Shown: in pieces, positions 16,495-25,203 of the stretch
Position numbering within the stretch: the first letter of the stretch is position 1
Layout of the letters: every line of letters starts with the position of its first letter
Source of the DNA: Phreatobacter stygius
GTDB taxonomy: Bacteria; Pseudomonadota; Alphaproteobacteria; Rhizobiales; Phreatobacteraceae
DNA: 64,000 nucleotides
Assembly: GCF_005144885.1 (NCBI RefSeq)
Contig: NZ_CP039690.1
Location: 248,001 to 312,000 of the forward strand
Direction: 5' to 3'
Notes under the pieces: generated by a model
Told to the model about the DNA's origin: nothing
The model's database searches: none
Seen by the model: only the letters and a program-made list of their open reading frames with translations
Program-made: the position numbers and the translations under genes

Positions 16495-17648
16495 AGCTCC
16501 TGGCCCCCCGAAGTAATCTGCTGGAACTGCGTCAAGGTCGTCTTGGCGCGCCGCAGCGGCCGCTGCACGCGCACCGCCACCCGGTCGCCGACCCGGCCCA
16601 TGCGCCCCTCGGTCAAGATCTGGTCGCCGCAGCGGACCTTGACCAGCGCATCCGGTTTCATGTCGAGCACCAGGGTGTCGCCGACCTTCAGGTTCATCAA
16701 CTGGCGCAGCGGCAGGTCGGCCTCGTAGAGCACCGCTTCGACCGCGGTCCGGGCCTGGAAGATCTCGGTCGACAAATGGCCTTCCCAGACCGGATCGCGG
16801 CCGAGCTTCTCGCCGACGAAGGTCTGCATCAGCCGGTCGCGGATCGGCTCGATGGTGGCATAGGGCAGCAGGATCTCGACCGAGCCGCCGCGCTCCTCCA
16901 TGTCGATGCGCAGGCGCACCAGGATGGCGGCATTGTTCGGCCGGGAGATCGCCGCGAAACGCGGATTGGTCTCGAGCCGGTCGATGCGGAAATTGACCGG
17001 CGAGATCGGCCGGAACGCGACCTCGGCGTCGGCCAGGATGACCTCGACCATGCGCTTGACCAGGCCCATCTCGATGGTCGTGTAGGGCCGGCCCTCGACG
17101 CGGATCGCCGTGACCCCGCGGCGGCCGCCGAGCAGCACGTCGATGATCGAATAGATCAGGCTGGAATCGATGGTGGCAATGCCGAAATTGTCCCATTCCT
17201 CGGCCTTGAAGATGGTCAGGATGGCCGGCAGCGGGATCGAGTTCAGGTAGTCGGCAAAACGCACCGCGTGAATACGGTCGAGCGAGACTTCGACATTGTC
17301 GGAGGTGAAGTTGCGCAGCGATGTCGTGAGCAGCCGCACCAGGCGGTCGAACACGATGTCGAGCATCGGCAGGCGCTCGTAGGCGACCATGGCCGAGTCG
17401 ATGATGGCGCGGATGCCGCCATTGTCGGTGAGCGCCAGGTCCTCGACCGAGAAGCCGAGGAGGTTGTCGATCTCCTCCTGATTGAGGATGCGCTCGGCGC
17501 CGCCCTTGGCGGCACCGGCATGGGCAACGCCGTCTTCGCCGAGCGTCGCCCAGTCTTCGGCCGCATCCGTGCCGGTGGCGCCCTGCTCTTCGAGCGCCAT
17601 GCCCCATTCGGCGGCAAGGGCGTCCTGGTCGATGTCGTTGGCGGCCAT
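16491..17648 (-). CDS. fliM: Flagellar motor switch protein FliM
   Basis: A 385-residue C-ring protein. It has an N-terminal segment with LNQEEIDNLLGF (the CheY-binding EIDALL-type motif), a CheC-like middle domain, and a C-terminal SpoA domain (RQLMNLKVGDTLVLDMKP). The acidic extension of about 55 residues before the CheY-binding motif is longer than in enterics. It follows fliL with a 9 bp gap and overlaps the DUF6468 gene. Confidence 0.96.
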   Translation of the reverse strand: MAANDIDQDALAAEWGMALEEQGATGTDAAEDWATLGEDGVAHAGAAKGGAERILNQEEIDNLLGFSVEDLALTDNGGIRAIIDSAMVAYERLPMLDIVFDRLVRLLTTSLRNFTSDNVEVSLDRIHAVRFADYLNSIPLPAILTIFKAEEWDNFGIATIDSSLIYSIIDVLLGGRRGVTAIRVEGRPYTTIEMGLVKRMVEVILADAEVAFRPISPVNFRIDRLETNPRFAAISRPNNAAILVRLRIDMEERGGSVEILLPYATIEPIRDRLMQTFVGEKLGRDPVWEGHLSTEIFQARTAVEAVLYEADLPLRQLMNLKVGDTLVLDMKPDALVKVRCGDQILTEGRMGRVGDRVAVRVQRPLRRAKTTLTQFQQITSGGQEL

Positions 17649-17657
17649 GTTAGCGTT

Positions 17658-18161
17658 TCACTGGACGATGATTTCGCGGAACAGGACGGCGTTCACGCGG
17701 GCCGGATGGACTGCGGTATTGACCCTGCGGGTCAGTTCGTCGCGCAGGCGGAAAATGCCCGCCGACCCCTCGATATCCGAAGGCCTGACCTCACGCAGAT
17801 AGAGCTGGAAGGCATCGATGACCCGCGGCATGACCGGCTTGATCTGGTCGGCGGTCTTGGCGTCGGCGACCTCGAGCGCCACCCGGACGCGCAGATATTG
17901 CGCGCGGTCCTGGCCGACCGACAGGTTGACGGTCATTTCCGGCAGGTCGAGGAAGGTCACCGGCGTCGGGGCTTGCGACAGCTCGGCATTGCGCGCCTCG
18001 GCGCGCGGCTTCATGACGAAATACCAGCCGCCGCCGCCGGCGATGACCAGTGCCGCCGCGCCGGCGATCAGCATGATCTTCTTCTTCGAGCCGCCGGCCG
18101 CGGCCTCGCCCTCGTCGCCGTCTTCGACGGCGGCATCGGCCTTTTTCGGTTTCATTGCCAT
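17658..18161 (-). CDS. fliL: Flagellar basal body-associated protein FliL
   Basis: A 167-residue single-pass membrane protein that supports the stator around the basal body. A basic N-terminus is followed by a helix at about residues 31-52, then the periplasmic domain with FLDLPEMTVNLSVGQDRAQY and the C-terminal VNAVLFREIIVQ. First gene of the operon fliL-fliM-DUF6468-motE-like-TPR. The upstream region is shared with flgF and contains a CtrA-like box and an ftr-like palindrome. Confidence 0.94.
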   Translation of the reverse strand: MAMKPKKADAAVEDGDEGEAAAGGSKKKIMLIAGAAALVIAGGGGWYFVMKPRAEARNAELSQAPTPVTFLDLPEMTVNLSVGQDRAQYLRVRVALEVADAKTADQIKPVMPRVIDAFQLYLREVRPSDIEGSAGIFRLRDELTRRVNTAVHPARVNAVLFREIIVQ

Positions 18162-18208
18162 GACTTGCGCCCGCCAGACTCACTTCCTGGACGATGTCGT
18201 CGTAATGG

Positions 18209-18223
18209 TTAACGGGACGTTTA
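18209..18223. promoter_or_regulatory. Degenerate CtrA-like box between fliL and flgF
   Basis: TTAA-CGGGACG-TTTA matches the TTAA-N7-TTAA pattern with one mismatch and is followed by a further GTTAAC at 18229. It lies 48 bp upstream of fliL, in the same relative position as the perfect box before flgB. Confidence 0.4.
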
Positions 18224-18237
18224 TTTTCGTTAACGGG

Positions 18238-18252
18238 CGGCAAGATTTGCCG
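18238..18252 (+). promoter_or_regulatory. ftr-like palindrome upstream of flgF
   Basis: CGGCAA-GAT-TTGCCG, a 6-bp dyad with 3-bp spacer, 98 bp (centre to GG) upstream of the sigma54-type promoter of flgF. FlbD binds comparable sites about 100 bp upstream of sigma54 promoters in Caulobacter. Confidence 0.6.
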
Positions 18253-18341
18253 GGTCGTTCGGGCCGCTCCGGCGCTTTCTGCCGGGCTCATGGTTACCCA
18301 AATATCACGATAAGTGGTTGATATTGCTTGAACAGGCCAGT

Positions 18342-18358
18342 TGGCACGGCTCCTGCGA
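18342..18358 (+). promoter_or_regulatory. Sigma54 -24/-12 promoter of flgF
   Basis: TGGCACG-GCTC-CTGCGA matches the sigma54 consensus TGGCACG-N4-TTGCA with GG at 18343 and GC exactly 10 bases later. It lies 125 bp upstream of the flgF start. Transcription would begin near 18368. Confidence 0.7.
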
Positions 18359-18482
18359 AGGCTGTGATGGGCGCCGAGCCGTTTGGGAGAACGGCTTCAA
18401 GCGCCCGATCTGGGGAGCAGCCCGCACGTCAAAGCCTTGGGAGAGGCGATGAACGCGCCGGCCAAAATCTGGGACTGGCCCG

Positions 18483-19262
18483 ATGGAGAATATCTCTCTC
18501 GTCGGCCTCTCGCGGCAGGTCGCCCTGCAGCGGGAGCTGGACGTCATTGCCAATAATCTCGCGAACTTGAACACCACCGGGTTCAAGGGCGACGAGGTCG
18601 TGTTCCAGGAGTTCATCTCACCGACCGCCCGCGACGACACCTTTCAGCGCGGCGCCGACCGGCGGATGTCGTTCGTCTGGGACCGCGCCACCGCGACCAA
18701 TCTCGGCCAGGGACCAATGGAGTCGACCGGCAATTCGCTGGATGTCGGGCTCGGCGGACGCGGTTATTTCGTCGTCCAGACCCCGGACGGCGAGCGCTAC
18801 ACCCGCAACGGCTCGTTCGAGATCAACGCCCAGGGCCAGCTGGTCACCAAGCAGGGCTACCAGGTGCTCGGCGACAACGGCCCGATCGCCTTCGACCAGT
18901 CCGATACCGGCATCACGATCACCCGCGACGGCACGATCAGCGTGATCGGCAACAACGCCACCAACCAGCCGGCCGGCCAGCGCGGCCGGTTGCGCGTGGT
19001 CGACGGCAATACGCCGCGCGCCATGGAAAAGGCCGGCGACAACCTGTTCACGCTCAGGGGCGGCGCCCAGGTCGCCAACCTGCCGCCGGCCAATGTCGAC
19101 CTGCGCCAGGGCTATATCGAAAAGTCCAACGTCACCCCGGTGCTCGAAATGTCCCGGATGATCGAGGTGACGCGCGCCTATACCGCGCTCGCCTCCAGCA
19201 TCGAGCGCCACGACCAACTCCGCCGCGATGCGATCCGCTCGCTCGGCAACCCGACAAGCTGA
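18483..19262 (+). CDS. flgF: Flagellar basal-body rod protein FlgF
   Basis: A 259-residue proximal rod protein. The N-terminal rod motif LDVIANNLANLNTTGFKGDE, the central GYFVVQTPDGERYTRNGSFE and the C-terminal helix VLEMSRMIEVTRAYTALASS are all present. First gene of flgF-flgG-flgA-flgH, with a sigma54-type promoter and an ftr-like site upstream, an arrangement also known for Caulobacter flgF. Confidence 0.96.
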   Translation: MENISLVGLSRQVALQRELDVIANNLANLNTTGFKGDEVVFQEFISPTARDDTFQRGADRRMSFVWDRATATNLGQGPMESTGNSLDVGLGGRGYFVVQTPDGERYTRNGSFEINAQGQLVTKQGYQVLGDNGPIAFDQSDTGITITRDGTISVIGNNATNQPAGQRGRLRVVDGNTPRAMEKAGDNLFTLRGGAQVANLPPANVDLRQGYIEKSNVTPVLEMSRMIEVTRAYTALASSIERHDQLRRDAIRSLGNPTS

Positions 19263-19274
19263 GGAGCCTGACCC

Positions 19275-20063
19275 ATGCGCGCCCTCCACACCGCCGCCAC
19301 CGGCATGATGGCCCAGGAGCTCACCGTCCAGGTGATCTCCAACAATATCGCGAACATGCGGACCACCGGCTTCAAGCGCCAGCGGGCCGAGTTCCAGGAC
19401 ATGCTCTACGACCAGCAGCGCCGCGCCGGCATGCAGAACTCGCAGCAGGGCAATGTGCTGCCGGTCGGCATCGCCATCGGCTCCGGCGTCAAGCCGGCCG
19501 CGACCTCGCGGGTGATGAGCCAGGGCAATATCCTGCCGACCGAGAAAGACTACGACGTCGCCATCCGCGGCGAAGGCTATTTCCGCGTCCAATTGCCCGA
19601 CGGCCGCACCGCCTATACCCGCGACGGCTCGTTCGAGCTCAACGACCAGGGCCAATTGGTCACCGTCGACGGCAATCTGGTCGATCCCGGCATCACCATC
19701 CCGACCACCGCCCGCGGCGTCACCATCAATCCCTCGGGCACCGTCCAGGTGACCTTGCAGAACCAGGTGGCGCCGCAGACGGTCGGCACCATCCAGCTGT
19801 CGCGCTTCGTCAACAAGGCCGGCCTGGAATCGATCGGCGACAACCTGTTCCTGGAAACCGCCGCCTCCGGCCAGCCGACCACCACGGCACCCAATGTCGA
19901 CGGCATGGGCTCGCTCCTGCAGAAGAACCTCGAACAGTCGAACGTCACGGCGGTCTCCGAGATCTCCGACCTGATCGCCGCCCAGCGCGCTTATGAAATG
20001 AACGCCCGCATCATCTCGGCCGCCGACCAGATGCTGCAATCGACCTCGCAGATCATGCGGTGA
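19275..20063 (+). CDS. flgG: Flagellar distal rod protein FlgG
   Basis: A 262-residue rod protein of normal length. It begins MRALHTAATGMMAQELTVQV, has the rod motif SNNIANMRTTGFKRQRAEFQ, and ends with the helix LIAAQRAYEMNARIISAADQ. It starts 12 bp after flgF. Confidence 0.97.
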   Translation: MRALHTAATGMMAQELTVQVISNNIANMRTTGFKRQRAEFQDMLYDQQRRAGMQNSQQGNVLPVGIAIGSGVKPAATSRVMSQGNILPTEKDYDVAIRGEGYFRVQLPDGRTAYTRDGSFELNDQGQLVTVDGNLVDPGITIPTTARGVTINPSGTVQVTLQNQVAPQTVGTIQLSRFVNKAGLESIGDNLFLETAASGQPTTTAPNVDGMGSLLQKNLEQSNVTAVSEISDLIAAQRAYEMNARIISAADQMLQSTSQIMR

Positions 20064-20070
20064 GGTGGTC

Positions 20071-21105
20071 ATGAAAATCGCGCACCTGTCGATCCCCCTG
20101 ATCCTCGGCCTGATCGGCCCGGTCGCGGCGCTCGCCGAAGCGCCGCCGACGCTCAGAGCCAGTGTCACCATCACGAGCGAGCTCGTCCGGCTCGGCGATC
20201 TCGTCGACAATGCCGGCCGGTTCAGCGACGTCGCGGTGTTCCGTTCGCCCGACATGGGCCATACCGGCTCGGTGCCGGCCTGGCGCATCCTGGATGCCGC
20301 CAAGCGCATGGGGCTTGCCCGCATCGAGACCGGCGACCAGACCGACGTCTCGGTCACCCGCGCCGCCCGCGTCGTGCCGCTCGCCGACATGGAGGAGCGC
20401 ATCGCCGCGGCCATTGCCCGCTCGCTCGGCATTGGCGATTCCGCCCGCATCGCCGTCACCTTCGACCGCGGCATCCGGCCGATCGCGGTGGAGCCCAATG
20501 TCCGCGGCGAGCTCTCGGTGGCGCGCATCGATCACGATCCGCGCACCGGCCGTTTCGAAGCGCTGCTCGGCGTCCATGGCTCGGCGCTGGCCGAACGCGG
20601 CGGCGGCTTCCGGGTCACCGGCCAGGCCGCCGAACTCGTCGAATATGTCGTGCCGGCCCGCGCCATCGGGCGCGGCGAGGTGATCAAGACCACCGACCTC
20701 ACGGTCGAGCGGCGGCCGCGCAACGAGCTGAACGGCGTGCCGGGCGATGCCATTTCCAGCCTCACCCAGGCGGTTGGCCAGGCGGCGCGGCGGCCGTTGC
20801 AGGCCGAGCGCCCGTTCCGCGCCACCGACCTGATGAAACCCGAAATCGTCGAGCGCAACGGCAATGTCCTGATCATCTACGAGGTTGCCGGCCTGTCGCT
20901 GACCATTCGCGGCAAGGCCATGGAGGCCGGCGCCGAAGGCGACATCGTCCAGGTCCAGAATCTGGCCACCCGCAAGACCATGCAGGCGACCGTTTCGGGG
21001 CTCAACCGGGTCACCGTCGTCCAGCGGCCGTCGATCACCACGCTCTCGGCCGCCACGCCCAGCCAGCCCAGCGTCCCCACCCAGCCACGCACGTCCACCC
21101 AGTGA
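20071..21105 (+). CDS. flgA: Flagellar P-ring assembly chaperone FlgA
   Basis: A 344-residue periplasmic protein with a signal peptide (IPLILGLIGPVAALAEA) and the C-terminal SAF-type FlgA domain (ARAIGRGEVIKTTDL, then VQVQNLATRKTMQATVSG). It helps FlgI assemble the P ring. Longer than enteric FlgA (about 220), as usual in Alphaproteobacteria. The ATG at 20071 has GAGG before it; a GTG at 20065 is an alternative. It overlaps the possible flgH GTG start. Confidence 0.93.
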   Translation: MKIAHLSIPLILGLIGPVAALAEAPPTLRASVTITSELVRLGDLVDNAGRFSDVAVFRSPDMGHTGSVPAWRILDAAKRMGLARIETGDQTDVSVTRAARVVPLADMEERIAAAIARSLGIGDSARIAVTFDRGIRPIAVEPNVRGELSVARIDHDPRTGRFEALLGVHGSALAERGGGFRVTGQAAELVEYVVPARAIGRGEVIKTTDLTVERRPRNELNGVPGDAISSLTQAVGQAARRPLQAERPFRATDLMKPEIVERNGNVLIIYEVAGLSLTIRGKAMEAGAEGDIVQVQNLATRKTMQATVSGLNRVTVVQRPSITTLSAATPSQPSVPTQPRTSTQ

Positions 21106-21131
21106 TGACCGCGTTCGCGCCAGGATCAGCC

Positions 21132-21896
21132 ATGCGTACCGCTCAACTCCGTACCGCTCAACTCCGCACCGCCCGCCTCGCGCTCGCCGCCGCGGCCGCC
21201 CTATCGACCGCCGCCTGCGGCGCGCCGGACCGGCTGCGCAATATCGGCCAGCAGCCGGCGCTCTCGGCGATCAGCAATCCGCAGACCCAGTCGGGCTACC
21301 GGCCGGTCTCCATGCCCATGCCGGAGCCGGTACCGGTCTCGCACAATCCCAACTCGCTCTGGCGCAACGGCTCGCGCGCCTTCTTCCGCGACCAGCGCGC
21401 CCAGCGGGTCGGCGACATCATGACCATCAAGGTCAAGATCACCGACCAGGCCAACCTGTCGAACGAGACCAACCGGACCCGCGCCAATACCGAAGGTTTC
21501 GGCGCGGCCAACATGTTCGGCCTGGAAAACGGCATCCGCCGCGGCGGCGCCGATCCGGCCAACCTCCTGACCCTCAACAGCCAGAGCGGCAGCGACGGCA
21601 AGGGCACCATCAACCGCTCCGAGCAACTCGTCACCAATGTCGCGGCGGTGGTCACCCAGATCCTGCCCAACGGCAACCTGGTGCTGGAAGGCAAGCAGGA
21701 GATCCGGGTCAATTTCGAGGTGCGCGAACTGATCGTCGCCGGCATCGTCCGGCCCGAGGACATCGAAAGCGACAACACCATCGATTCCGCCAAGATCGCC
21801 CATGCCCGCATCGGTTATGGCGGCCGCGGCCAGATCACCGATGTCCAGCAGCCGCGCTACGGTCAGCAGGCGCTCGACGTCCTCCTGCCCTGGTGA
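21132..21896 (+). CDS. flgH: Flagellar L-ring lipoprotein FlgH
   Basis: A 254-residue outer-membrane lipoprotein forming the L ring. The lipobox is ALSTAAC; the mature protein has ALYRNGSRAFF-like SLWRNGSRAFFRDQRAQRVG and the C-terminal GRGQITDVQQPRYGQQALDV. I choose the ATG at 21132, preceded by AGGA, rather than GTG 21102 or ATG 21105, which add about 10 residues and overlap the flgA stop. The signal region carries a short in-frame repeat RTAQL-RTAQL-RTARL. Confidence 0.94.
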   Translation: MRTAQLRTAQLRTARLALAAAAALSTAACGAPDRLRNIGQQPALSAISNPQTQSGYRPVSMPMPEPVPVSHNPNSLWRNGSRAFFRDQRAQRVGDIMTIKVKITDQANLSNETNRTRANTEGFGAANMFGLENGIRRGGADPANLLTLNSQSGSDGKGTINRSEQLVTNVAAVVTQILPNGNLVLEGKQEIRVNFEVRELIVAGIVRPEDIESDNTIDSAKIAHARIGYGGRGQITDVQQPRYGQQALDVLLPW

Positions 21897-22011
21897 GGAT
21901 CGAGCGCCCGCACAGGTCCATCTGATCCGCCTTTTCCCAGCCGTCCCGCTCCCCAGGCGTCACGGCAACTCCCCAAGCCGTCCCCGCTCCCCAGGCGATA
22001 CGGCCAACCGG

Positions 22012-22050
22012 CGCCGCCCGTGCTCCCACACGGGCGGCGTTCGATTTTTC
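22012..22050 (+). terminator. Rho-independent terminator after flgH
   Basis: An 11-bp perfect stem CGCCGCCCGTG / CACGGGCGGCG with a 6-base loop is followed by TTCGATTTTTC. It lies 116 bp after the flgH stop and should end the flgF-flgG-flgA-flgH transcript. Confidence 0.8.
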
Positions 22051-22139
22051 ATGCTTGGCCGAACGCTCACCGGTTTGTGAAATGCCTGTCACCGCCGAGC
22101 GACTAGGCTCCGGCTCCAATTCCATCCAGGGAGGCGACA

Positions 22140-23126
22140 ATGACCATCACCGACGGCATGCCAAGCTTCGATCGCCGCGGCTTTTTGAAGGCCGCGGGCA
22201 CCGGCCTCGTGACACTTGCCGCCGGCCCGGCGCTGGCCCGCGCGCCGCTCGCCGGCACGCAGGTTCCCGGCCTCTACCGGATGAAGGTCGGCACCATCGA
22301 GGTGACCGCGATCCTCGACGGCCATCTCGACCTGCCGCAGGCGCTGTTCCCCAAGGCGACCGATGGCGAAACCGGCCCGCTGCTCGACCGTGCCGCCTTG
22401 CCGCGCGCACCGCATGTCAACTCGCCGGTCAACACCTACCTCATCAACACCGGCGACCGGCTGGTGATGATCGACACCGGCACGGCCACCGCCATGGGGC
22501 CAACCCTCGGCCTGATGCCGAAAAACCTCGCGGCCTCGGGGGTGACGCCGGACCAGGTCGATGTCGTGCTGGTGACCCATATGCATCCCGATCACGTCAA
22601 CGGCCTGATCACGCCTGACGGCAAGCCGTTCTTCCCCAATGCCGAAGTGGTGGTGGCCGGCGCCGAATATGGCTTCTGGACCGACCAGGCGATCATGAGC
22701 CAGGCCCCGAAGGACGTGCAGGCCTTCTTCCAGATGGCCCAGGCCGCGGTGAAACCTTATGCCGACAGCAATCGCCTGCGCCGGATCAGCGCCGACGGCG
22801 AGGTGGTGCCCGGCATCACCGCGGTGGCGGCCCCCGGCCACACGCCCGGCCATACCGGCTACCGCATTGCCTCGGGCAACCAGCAATTACTGGTCTGGGG
22901 CGACATCGTCCATGCCGCGGCGTTCCAGTTCGCCAAGCCGGACTGGTCGATCGCCTTCGACAGCGACCAGAACACCGCGGCTGCCTCGCGCAAGCGGATG
23001 TTCGACATGACCGCCACCGACCGCATCACGGTGGCCGGCATGCACCTGCCCTTCCCCGGCATCGGCAATGTCGTGCGCGACGGCGACGCCTATCGTTTCG
23101 TGCCGGTCTCCTGGCGGCCGATCTGA
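22140..23126 (+). CDS. Exported MBL-fold metallo-hydrolase (Tat signal)
   Basis: A 328-residue metallo-beta-lactamase-fold hydrolase. The N-terminus FDRRGFLKAAG is a twin-arginine signal, so the enzyme is likely exported folded to the periplasm. Metal ligands are visible: VTHMHPDHVNG (HxHxDH), a later GHTPGHTGY His, and the WGDIVHAA Asp. The family includes lactonases and other hydrolases, and the substrate is not evident. A good GGGAGG precedes the start. It stands alone after the flg operon terminator. Confidence 0.85.
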   Translation: MTITDGMPSFDRRGFLKAAGTGLVTLAAGPALARAPLAGTQVPGLYRMKVGTIEVTAILDGHLDLPQALFPKATDGETGPLLDRAALPRAPHVNSPVNTYLINTGDRLVMIDTGTATAMGPTLGLMPKNLAASGVTPDQVDVVLVTHMHPDHVNGLITPDGKPFFPNAEVVVAGAEYGFWTDQAIMSQAPKDVQAFFQMAQAAVKPYADSNRLRRISADGEVVPGITAVAAPGHTPGHTGYRIASGNQQLLVWGDIVHAAAFQFAKPDWSIAFDSDQNTAAASRKRMFDMTATDRITVAGMHLPFPGIGNVVRDGDAYRFVPVSWRPI

Positions 23127-23189
23127 ACGCAGGCCGGCAACCTTGCGGTCCCGGCGGCCCCGCCGGGACATCGGGTCCTGCCGTGCCGC

Positions 23190-23204
23190 GTAACGACTCG
23201 TTAA
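23190..23204 (+). promoter_or_regulatory. CtrA-like box before hypothetical gene at 23253
   Basis: GTAA-CGACTCG-TTAA is one base from TTAA-N7-TTAA and its flanks resemble the perfect box at 7460 (CGACACGTTAAGC versus CGACTCGTTAAGC). It lies 48 bp upstream of the start at 23253. Confidence 0.45.
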
Positions 23205-23252
23205 GCATGACGGTTCCTAATGCGCCGGCGACAATGACCCGAGGAATGCCTG

Positions 23253-23984
23253 ATGACGACGATCGGCACCGGTATTGCTCAAGGTGATGATCTGCTCTCG
23301 ATGCTCGCAACCGGTCGCGGCGCACGAACCCCGGCAGCGGCAGCACAATCGAAGGCGTCGGCCGTCGAGACCATCAACGGCGCGGGCGGCAAGCCGGCGC
23401 CCGCCGTCGTCGTCGAGATGTCCGGCCGCGCCAAGGCGTTGCTGGCGAAGAGCCAGGCCGACCAGATCGTCGCCGACCGGCTGGCGAGCCAGGTCGCGGC
23501 GACACGGGAGGGCAAGGCGGCGAACCCGGCGCGCGCGCCCGTCACCGATGATGCCGCGCGCCTGTTCGATGCCGCCTCGGCTCGCCCGGCCACCGAAGCA
23601 AGCGGCGCGACGCCGTGGCAGGCTGGCGCGCCTTATGGCGACCCGACCAGGTCGGACGCGCAATTCCTGGAGGCGAGCGGCCTCAACAGCTCCTTGAAGG
23701 GTCTCGCCGATCTCTATGAGCAAAAGGGCTTTCCGGCGGAATCCATGCAAGCGCTGCGACGGGCGGTCGACAGCGGCACGCTGAAGATCCAGAAGGCCGC
23801 CGACGTCGCCGACCTCAATTTCCGGTCGCAGCACAGCTTCACGCCGAGCGCGGTCGGTGGCGGTTACGACGTCTGGGGCACCACGTCGCAGAACCCGACC
23901 GGCGCCACCAAGGACGCCATCGACCAGGGCCGGGCGATCGCCATGTGGACCGCCGATCGCGGCGACATCTATATCAGCTGGTGA
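23253..23984 (+). CDS. Hypothetical protein, possibly motility or cell-cycle linked
   Basis: A 243-residue protein that I do not recognise. There is no signal peptide or membrane helix. Residues 1-110 are Ala-rich and probably disordered, with a short helix MSGRAKALLAKSQADQIVAD. The C-terminal half is more structured (SLKGLADLYEQKGFPAESMQ, then HSFTPSAVGGGYDVWGTTS). GAGGA precedes the ATG. A CtrA-like box 48 bp upstream and the flanking flagellar genes suggest coregulation with motility or the cell cycle, but this is an inference. Confidence 0.7.
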   Translation: MTTIGTGIAQGDDLLSMLATGRGARTPAAAAQSKASAVETINGAGGKPAPAVVVEMSGRAKALLAKSQADQIVADRLASQVAATREGKAANPARAPVTDDAARLFDAASARPATEASGATPWQAGAPYGDPTRSDAQFLEASGLNSSLKGLADLYEQKGFPAESMQALRRAVDSGTLKIQKAADVADLNFRSQHSFTPSAVGGGYDVWGTTSQNPTGATKDAIDQGRAIAMWTADRGDIYISW

Positions 23985-24046
23985 GGCCGGGCGCGGTGAT
24001 CTGAGCCGGCTGCCCGGCCGCTGCGGTTGGGCGCAACCGGACCAGC

Positions 24047-25114
24047 TCAGCCGGCCAGCAGGTCGTGACAGTGGAGATCGTCGACCGCGAGGTGGATGCG
24101 CTCGAGATTGTTCCACCAGATCACCGGCGGGATCTTGCTCGCGTGCTGCCAGATCGGCGTGGTGACCTGCCAGAGCACCGACAGGCGGTAATCATCCTGC
24201 AGCGCGCGCCGGTCATAGCCCTGCACGCCGCGCGTCGTCAGCTCGTCGTGAAAACAGTCCAGCAGGTGATGTTCGAGCCTTTGCCTGAGCTCGGGATACC
24301 AATGGACCGCCATCATATAGGCGAGGTCATCCGAGCCGACATCGACCCGCCAGCTGTCCCAGTCGAACAGCCGGGCATCGTCGAGCCCGCCGGCCCGTGC
24401 CAGGAAGCAGTTCCAGACATGCGCGTCGCCCTGAACGATCGTCATGTGGCGACGCGTCTGATAGCGGGCCATCAGGCGCGGCCCGGCCGCCAGCAATCGC
24501 TCATAGAGCGCGCGCCGCTCGGCCGAAAGCCGGTCGCCGAGATCGTCGGCGAAGCGCGCGAACCGCTCCGCCAGGCGCTGCATCGCCTGATCGATGGCGC
24601 CGGCGTCGTCCCAGGCGCCCACACTTGCGCCCAAACGCGGATCGTCCCACCACGCGGCCTGGAAGTGCGCCCGCGTCCGGACAATGCGCTCGCATTGCCC
24701 TGATGTCGGGGGCAGCGGCCACTGCGTCGCGGCGATATGGGTCTCGGTCAGGTCCTCGAGCAGGAGGTGCCACGCGCCGCTGTCCGGGTCCGCATGAGCA
24801 TCGAAGCAACGCGGCACCAGGCCCGCGGGCGTCGCCGGCGCGACCGCCTGGTAGAACGCGACCTCCTGCCGGCCGCCGGGCCATGGACCGCCGGGGCGGT
24901 CGATGAGACCGGCCTTCAGGATGAGCGAGCCGGGCGCGCCGGCCTCCGCTGCCTCATAGGTCAGGCGCAACTGGAAAATATGCGAAAGGATGGTTGCGAA
25001 GGATCGTTCGACCACGACATCGGCGACCCGGCCCTTGCCCAGCACGCCGGATCGGCGCAGCGCTTCGGTCAGCTGTTCGGCCTCGGCGGCTTTGGGTAAC
25101 GCGTGCGTCGTCAT
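24047..25114 (-). CDS. Aminoglycoside phosphotransferase-like kinase
   Basis: A 355-residue small-molecule kinase of the protein-kinase-like APH/DUF1679 group. The catalytic loop is IVQGDAHVWNCFL, a QGD variant of the Brenner HGD-x4-N motif. The metal-binding segment is LFDWDSWRVD. ATP-site residues are less clear (SLILKAG). Substrates in this group include aminoglycosides, choline and carnitine-like compounds, and none is indicated here. The gene is alone between convergent and unrelated neighbours. Confidence 0.78.
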   Translation of the reverse strand: MTTHALPKAAEAEQLTEALRRSGVLGKGRVADVVVERSFATILSHIFQLRLTYEAAEAGAPGSLILKAGLIDRPGGPWPGGRQEVAFYQAVAPATPAGLVPRCFDAHADPDSGAWHLLLEDLTETHIAATQWPLPPTSGQCERIVRTRAHFQAAWWDDPRLGASVGAWDDAGAIDQAMQRLAERFARFADDLGDRLSAERRALYERLLAAGPRLMARYQTRRHMTIVQGDAHVWNCFLARAGGLDDARLFDWDSWRVDVGSDDLAYMMAVHWYPELRQRLEHHLLDCFHDELTTRGVQGYDRRALQDDYRLSVLWQVTTPIWQHASKIPPVIWWNNLERIHLAVDDLHCHDLLAG

Positions 25115-25203
25115 GCCGGACCGCCTTGACAGCCAGCGCTCATCCTAACGCACCGCGTAACGAGCGCAAACGCGGGATGGCAGCAGGCTGTCCCGGCCCG
25201 GGC

